Below are positions 59,535 through 64,000 of a stretch of DNA of 64,000 nt, piece by piece. A model generated the notes under the pieces. It worked only from the letters and a program-made list of their open reading frames with translations. It was not told the origin of the DNA and did not search any database. Source of the stretch: CAVSRC01 sp963730325 (lineage in GTDB: Bacteria; Pseudomonadota; Alphaproteobacteria; Rhizobiales; Kaistiaceae); contig CAVSRC010000019.1 of NCBI GenBank assembly GCA_963730325.1, positions 124,001-188,000 on the forward strand. The letters run 5' to 3'. The number at the start of each line of letters is the position of its first letter. Within the stretch, counting starts at the first letter, position 1. The position numbers were made by a program, and so were the translations under genes.

Positions 59535-60161
59535 ATGCTGAAGACATTAATGACCGCGTCGGCCGTTGTTGCCCTTCTCGCCGCCGCGCCGGCACTGGCC
59601 GAGGACGCTGCGCAGCCCGGCAACCCGGCCGCGACCGGCGACCAGATGCAGCCCAAGCAGCCCGAGGTGAAGCAGCCCGATGCGGCTTCTCCGGCGCCCG
59701 CCACCGGCGGTCAGGCGGCCGCCCCGGCCGACACCAGCGCGCCGCAGGTCGCCGCTACCGACAAGTTCCTCGAGCAGCAGCAGGACAGCCAGATGCTGGC
59801 CTCGAACATCATGGGCCAGACGGTCTATGACGGCTCCGGCGACAGTCTGGGCTCGGTGAACGACATCGTCCTTGACCAGAATCACCAGATCGTTGCCGTG
59901 ATCATCGGCGTTGGCGGGTTCCTCGGCATCGGCCAGAAGAACGTCGCGGTGTCGATCGCGGCGATCGACCAGACGACCGACGAGAACGGCAAGCCGAAGC
60001 TGGTGCTGAACGCCACCGCGGACGAACTGGACCAGGCGCCGGCGTTCAAGACGCTCGCCGATCTGAAGGCGGAAGAGCAGATGCAGAATGCGCCGTCGCA
60101 GCCGCCGGCCGGTGGCACCCTTGCGCCGGCTCCGGCACCCGCGAGCCCGAATGGTTCGTAA
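59535..60161 (+). CDS. Exported PRC-barrel domain protein
   Basis: 208 residues. Signal peptide (TLMTASAVVALLAAAPALA-ED), a Pro/Gln/Ala-rich linker to ~90, then a PRC-barrel: MGQTVYDGSGDSLGSVNDIV, AVIIGVGGFLGIGQKNVAVS and ADELDQAPAFKTLADL. A Pro/Ala tail ends the chain. Such periplasmic PRC proteins are frequent members of the EcfG regulon; the role is unknown. Confidence 0.9.
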   Translation: MLKTLMTASAVVALLAAAPALAEDAAQPGNPAATGDQMQPKQPEVKQPDAASPAPATGGQAAAPADTSAPQVAATDKFLEQQQDSQMLASNIMGQTVYDGSGDSLGSVNDIVLDQNHQIVAVIIGVGGFLGIGQKNVAVSIAAIDQTTDENGKPKLVLNATADELDQAPAFKTLADLKAEEQMQNAPSQPPAGGTLAPAPAPASPNGS

Positions 60162-60189
60162 CCGGACTCAGCCATGGACGGCTTTTTGT

Positions 60190-60225
60190 GCCCGCCGGGG
60201 GCCTGCCTCCGGCGGGCATTGTGTC
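60190..60225 (+). terminator. Hairpin after the PRC-barrel gene
   Basis: GCCCGCCGG and CCGGCGGGC, a 9-bp stem around GGGCCTGCCT, followed by ATTGTGTC. It separates converging transcripts. Confidence 0.65.
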
Positions 60226-60255
60226 ATCGTCCGGCGCGGTCGCCGGCGCGTCCGC

Positions 60256-61758
60256 CTAGCCCATGGTCGGCATGACGAACTCGGGATCGCTCCTGACTCC
60301 GGTCGGCCAACGCGTGGTGATGGTTTTGAGGCGGGTGTAGAAGCGCACACCTTCCGGCCCGTGCATATGGTGGTCGCCGAACAGTGATGCTTTCCAGCCG
60401 CCAAAGCTGTGGAAGGCCATCGGCACCGGGATCGGCACGTTGATGCCAACCATGCCGACTTCGATATCCTGAGCAAAGCTTCGCGCCGCGTCGCCGTCGC
60501 GGGTGAAGATGGCGACGCCGTTGCCATACGGGTGCTTGCTGATCATGTCGACGGCTGCGTCGTAGTCCTTGGCGCGGGCGACGGAGAGCACCGGTCCGAA
60601 GATTTCTTCGCGCCAGATCGCCATCTCGGTGGTGACCCGGTCGAACAGCGTGCCGCCGATATAATAGCCGTTTTCGTAGCCCTGCCGGTCGATGGCGAAG
60701 GTGCGTCCGTCGACGACCAGCTTCGCCCCTTCCGCTTCGCCCTGGTCGATGAACCCGCGCACCTTGGCAAGGTGCTGTGCGGTCACCAGTGGGCCCATTT
60801 CCGATGCGCGATCGCTGGCCGGGCCGACCTTCAGAGCGCGCACCTTCGGCGCCAGCCGCTCGATCAGTGCGTCTGCGGTCTTCTCCCCGACAGGAACCGC
60901 GACGGAGACGGCCATGCAGCGTTCGCCGGCGGAGCCGTAGGCGGCCCCCATCAGCGCGTTGACCGCCATATCGAGATCGGCGTCGGGCAGGATCACCATG
61001 TGGTTCTTGGCACCGCCAAGCGCCTGCACCCGCTTCCCGTTCGCCGTTCCGGTCGCATAGACGTAGCGCGCGATCGGCGTCGACCCGACAAAGCTGACGG
61101 CCTTGATGTCCGGATGGGTGAGGAGTGCATCGACGGCCTCCTTGTCGCCCTGGACGACGCCGAACACGCCGGCGGGCAGTCCTGCTTCCTGCAACAACTC
61201 GGCGATCAGCAGCGAGGCCGAGGGGTCGCGCTCGGACGGCTTGAGAATGAAGGCGTTGCCGCAGGCGAGCGCCACCGGGAACATCCACATCGGCACCATT
61301 GCGGGAAAGTTGAACGGCGTGATGCCGGCCACGACACCGAGCGGTTGGCGGAGCGAGTGGCTGTCGACATTGGTGCCGACATTCTCGGTAACCTCGCCTT
61401 TCAAGAGGTGCGGCGCACCGGTGGCGAATTCGACCACTTCAATGCCGCGGGTGACCTCGCCAAGCGCGTCGTCGTGCGTCTTGCCATGCTCGGTCGATAT
61501 CGCTTCGGCGAGCCGATCGGCGTTCTGCTGCAGCAGATACTTGAACCGGTCGAGGACACGCGCGCGACGCAGCGCCGGCGTCTTGGCCCAGCCCGGAAAC
61601 GCCGCCTTGGCGACCGACACCGCCTGGGCGACCTCCTCAGCCGTGGCGAGCGGACAGCGCTTGGTCACTTCGCCCGTGGCGGGGTCGAAGACGTCCGAAA
61701 AGCGCCCGGACTGACCTGGCACGGGCGTGCCGCCGACAAAATGCGTGAGTTCGGTCAT
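60256..61758 (-). CDS. mmsA: CoA-acylating methylmalonate-semialdehyde dehydrogenase
   Basis: Converts (methyl)malonate semialdehyde to propionyl- or acetyl-CoA, in valine, inositol and beta-alanine breakdown. 500 residues. Seen: FNFPAMVPMWMFPVALACGN, GSTPIARYVYATGTANGKRV, GGAKNHMVILPDADLD, and the catalytic cysteine in GSAGERCMAVSVAV, which is the MmsA pattern. Start ATG 61758 follows AGGAGGATTCCC. Divergent from a LysR-type gene that is likely its regulator. Confidence 0.95.
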   Translation of the reverse strand: MTELTHFVGGTPVPGQSGRFSDVFDPATGEVTKRCPLATAEEVAQAVSVAKAAFPGWAKTPALRRARVLDRFKYLLQQNADRLAEAISTEHGKTHDDALGEVTRGIEVVEFATGAPHLLKGEVTENVGTNVDSHSLRQPLGVVAGITPFNFPAMVPMWMFPVALACGNAFILKPSERDPSASLLIAELLQEAGLPAGVFGVVQGDKEAVDALLTHPDIKAVSFVGSTPIARYVYATGTANGKRVQALGGAKNHMVILPDADLDMAVNALMGAAYGSAGERCMAVSVAVPVGEKTADALIERLAPKVRALKVGPASDRASEMGPLVTAQHLAKVRGFIDQGEAEGAKLVVDGRTFAIDRQGYENGYYIGGTLFDRVTTEMAIWREEIFGPVLSVARAKDYDAAVDMISKHPYGNGVAIFTRDGDAARSFAQDIEVGMVGINVPIPVPMAFHSFGGWKASLFGDHHMHGPEGVRFYTRLKTITTRWPTGVRSDPEFVMPTMG

Positions 61759-61793
61759 GGGAATCCTCCTGATTGGCATGTGCCCATGTCCCA

Positions 61794-61808
61794 TTGCGAT
61801 CCTTGCAA
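61794..61808. promoter_or_regulatory. Probable LysR-type operator between mmsA and its regulator
   Basis: TTGC-GATCCTT-GCAA, a TTGC-N7-GCAA palindrome of the T-N11-A type. ATTGCGATC recurs at 61850-61858, overlapping the start of the regulator. Typical of LysR divergent control regions. Confidence 0.65.
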
Positions 61809-61864
61809 AGCAACTGCCCAAAATGCGAAATAGATATGCACAAATTGCGATCGTGGAGATTGCC

Positions 61865-62758
61865 ATGAACTGGGACGACGCCAGGATGTTTCTGGCGGTT
61901 GCGCGGGCGGGGCAGATTCTGGCGGCCTCGCGCACGCTCGGCGTCAACCAGGCGACGTTGAGCCGGCGTGTCGCCGCCCTCGAAAAGTCCCTTGGGGCGA
62001 AGCTCGTCTTGCGCCGGACCAATGGCTGCGACCTGACCGAGGCGGGCGCCGATCTGATGGAGTCGCTCGAGCGCGTCGAGGCGGAGTTCCTCGCTTCGCA
62101 AGCGCGCCTGGACGAGACCGCTGTATCCATCTCGGGAACCGTGCGCATCGGCGCGCCGGACGGCTTCGGTGTCGCCTTCCTCGCCCCGCGCCTCGGCGCG
62201 CTCGCCGAGCGCTATCCCAATCTGCGCATCCAGCTGGTGCCGACGCCGCGCAGCTTCTCGCTCTCGCGGCGTGAAGCCGACATCGCCGTCCTCGTCGGCC
62301 GGCCGGAGAGGGGACGGCTGCGGGCACGGAAGCTGATCGATTACACGCTCGGTCTCTATGCCTCACGCGGCTATCTGGAGGATCGGCCGCAACCCGCAAC
62401 GGCTGCCGATCTCGCCGAGCACCGTCTGCTCGGCTACGTCGACGACCTGATCTACGCGCCGGGGCTGAACTACGCCTCCGAGTTCCTGCGCAACTGGCGG
62501 TCCCGGATCGAAATCTCCAGCGCCATCGGACAGCTCGCGGCAATTCGGGCCGGCGCCGGAATTGGGGTCATGCACGACTACATTGCGCGGCCTGAACCCG
62601 GCCTCATCCGCATCCTCCCGACGCTCGGTGCGCGCCGGTCTTACTGGCTGGCGATCCACGAGAACCTGCATGACGTGCCGCGTGTGAGAGCGGCAGCGGA
62701 TTTCGTCGCCGAAGCCGTCCAGAAAAACCGACACGGCTTCGCGCCCATGCTTGCCTAG
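61865..62758 (+). CDS. LysR family transcriptional regulator
   Basis: 297 residues. N-terminal winged helix: MNWDDARMFLAVARAGQILA, TLGVNQATLSRRVAALEKSL. Effector domain from ~90 (VRIGAPDGFGVAFLAPRLGA; AIRAGAGIGVMHDYIA). Divergent from mmsA across a 106-base region with a TTGC-N7-GCAA site, so it probably controls mmsA and itself. Start ATG 61865. Confidence 0.93.
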   Translation: MNWDDARMFLAVARAGQILAASRTLGVNQATLSRRVAALEKSLGAKLVLRRTNGCDLTEAGADLMESLERVEAEFLASQARLDETAVSISGTVRIGAPDGFGVAFLAPRLGALAERYPNLRIQLVPTPRSFSLSRREADIAVLVGRPERGRLRARKLIDYTLGLYASRGYLEDRPQPATAADLAEHRLLGYVDDLIYAPGLNYASEFLRNWRSRIEISSAIGQLAAIRAGAGIGVMHDYIARPEPGLIRILPTLGARRSYWLAIHENLHDVPRVRAAADFVAEAVQKNRHGFAPMLA

Positions 62759-62832
62759 GATGCTGTGGCGCTGCAAAACAACGGCCGGGATCGTAGGTCC
62801 CGTCAAAAAGGCAACCACGCCCCGGGGGACCG

Positions 62833-63585
62833 ATGAAACTGCGCCTGTCGAAGCTGTTCGCGCCGCCCGAAGCGCCGGCGCCCTTGCGGATCCTGCGGGC
62901 GCTGATCGACGACCCCGATCTCGGCGACGCGGCGACGGTCGCGTTCCTGCAATTCGCGCTCGGCCATTGCGGCCGGTCCCATTCGCAGGGAATGCAGGAC
63001 GTCTGGGCGCTGTTCGAAACGGCTGAGAAGCGGGACGGCTATTTCGTCGAGTTCGGCGCGGCTAACGGCATCGAGCTGAGCAACAGCTATCTGCTGTCCG
63101 AGGGGTATGGCTGGCGCGGCGTGCTGGCCGAGCCGCATCCGGACTTTGTGGAGGCGCTTCGCGTCAATCGCCCGAACGACTACGTGTCGGACAAGGCAGT
63201 GTGGGCACGCTCGGGCGAGACGCTGACCTTCGCCATGACGCGGGTGCCCTATCTCAGCGTGCTCGTCGATGTGAACCCGCCGGGGCTGCATCGCCGCAAG
63301 GCGCTGAAGCACACCGAGATCGCGGTGCAGACGATCTCGCTCAACGACCTGCTCAGCGAGGCGGGCGCGCCGCGGGAGATCGATTTCATCAGCGTCGACG
63401 TGGAGGGCGGCGAGTTCGCGGTGATGGAGACATTCGACTTCGACCGGTGGCGCGTCGCGCTCTTCGCCATCGAGCGCAACCGCGCCGGAGAGAAACTCGA
63501 CGCCCTGATGGCCGCCCACGGCTATGAGCGCCGCTTCCCCGATCTGTCGCAGGGCGACAACTGGTACCGGCTGGCCGGAGCCTGA
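62833..63585 (+). CDS. FkbM family methyltransferase
   Basis: 250 residues. SAM-binding start GYFVEFGAANGIELSNSYLL (the FVEFGA..G loop), GWRGVLAEPHPDFVEALRVN and IDFISVDVEGGEFAVMETFD, all FkbM-type. Often methylates sugars or polyketides on surface molecules; the acceptor is unknown. ATG 62833 follows GGGGGACCG. No glycan cluster is visible beside it. Confidence 0.9.
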   Translation: MKLRLSKLFAPPEAPAPLRILRALIDDPDLGDAATVAFLQFALGHCGRSHSQGMQDVWALFETAEKRDGYFVEFGAANGIELSNSYLLSEGYGWRGVLAEPHPDFVEALRVNRPNDYVSDKAVWARSGETLTFAMTRVPYLSVLVDVNPPGLHRRKALKHTEIAVQTISLNDLLSEAGAPREIDFISVDVEGGEFAVMETFDFDRWRVALFAIERNRAGEKLDALMAAHGYERRFPDLSQGDNWYRLAGA

Positions 63586-63601
63586 AGCGGCGAGGACTGG
63601 A

Positions 63602-64000
63602 TCAGACCTGGCTGTTGGCGACAGCGGCGCGGAGGGCGGTCGCCAGCAATTCCCGATGCGGGTCGAGTCCGATGCGGGGAGGTTGGAGGCGAGCGCGGCC
63701 GGCTCCGCATCGGCCCAGAACGACCGGGTCATCACGTTGATGGCGCGCATGAGGTTGTCGGCCTTGCGGATGGACGACGTCTCGGCCGTGCCGATTTCCG
63801 GTGCCGAAAGGAAGGGGAGAAAGCAGGCCGCTCGGATCTGGCCGCTCCAGATGGCGTTGCGATAGGCGAGATCACCGGCGTGCGCAAAGGGGCCGCGATC
63901 AGCGCCGACAGGAACGACTGCACCTTGCCGCCGACCGGCAGTTCAGGAGTAGGAGCCGGTTCCAGCAAACATGAAGCCGCGGCCGAGGTCGAACAAGGTG
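63602..64000 (-). pseudogene. Possible decayed ORF at the window edge
   Basis: Minus-strand frames carry protein-like text in pieces: one frame reads AYRNAIWSGQIRAACFLPFL and ETSSIRKADNLMRAINVMTR; another ends with HRELLATALRAAVANSQV before a TGA at 63602-63604. The pieces need at least one frame change. This looks like a frameshifted gene, or a real gene with reading-frame errors, running off the window. Family not recognised. Confidence 0.35.

Noticed and set aside
1..64000. CRISPR array, rRNA operon, prophage or intact insertion sequence
   Set aside because: No regularly spaced identical repeats with unique spacers, no rRNA-like sequence, no phage structural genes and only a degraded transposase were seen.

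Overview
The window is about 64 kb of GC-rich chromosomal DNA from an alphaproteobacterium, most likely of the order Hyphomicrobiales (Rhizobiales). The evidence is the block rpsB-tsf-pyrH-frr-uppS-cdsA-dxr-rseP-bamA-fabZ-lpxA-lpxI-lpxB-gltA in typical order, LpxI rather than LpxH, an alphaproteobacterial SOS box (GTTC-N7-GTTC) at lexA, a DUF1402 protein, and a complete PhyR-NepR-EcfG general stress response core. No rRNA, tRNA or CRISPR array was found.

Region 1 (1-28.8 kb) is housekeeping: the 3' end of dnaE, two exported proteins (an alpha/beta-hydrolase-like protein and a DUF1402 protein), an FMN reductase-like protein, then translation factors, isoprenoid and phospholipid synthesis, the BamA/RseP envelope pair and lipid A synthesis. 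After these come gltA, gltX, a GNAT acetyltransferase, glnS, comEC and lexA. Oddities are an S2 protein with a long C-terminal helix-hairpin-helix tail, a FadL-like porin between tsf and pyrH, the absence of lpxD from its usual place between bamA and fabZ, and two copies of an intergenic double-hairpin repeat.

Region 2 (28.9-41 kb) is accessory. A minus-strand operon encodes an old-yellow-enzyme-type oxidoreductase with a C-terminal Cys cluster, a xylose-isomerase-like epimerase, and a 1735-residue pyruvate:ferredoxin (2-oxoacid) oxidoreductase whose C-terminal ferredoxin-like module is tandemly duplicated. Upstream lie three 16-17 bp iterons, a wreck of an IS1380-family transposase and an AraC-family regulator. 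Beyond that are an amidase remnant and a glutamine-amidotransferase-like protein. This looks like an acquired, partly eroded metabolic island of unknown substrate.

Region 3 (41-60.2 kb) is a general stress response island. ecfG, nepR and phyR sit with two HWE histidine kinases and two stand-alone receivers. Small stress-type genes (CsbD, Gly-zipper lipoprotein, DUF1328, DUF3309, SH3, DUF883, PRC-barrel), an iron-permease-like protein and a two-gene PQQ dehydrogenase surround them. I found seven exact GGAAC-N16/17-CGTT promoters here plus two near matches, so the sigma factor and much of its regulon appear to be co-located.

Region 4 (60.2-64 kb) holds mmsA with a divergent LysR regulator and a TTGC-N7-GCAA operator, an FkbM methyltransferase, and a probably decayed ORF at the right edge.
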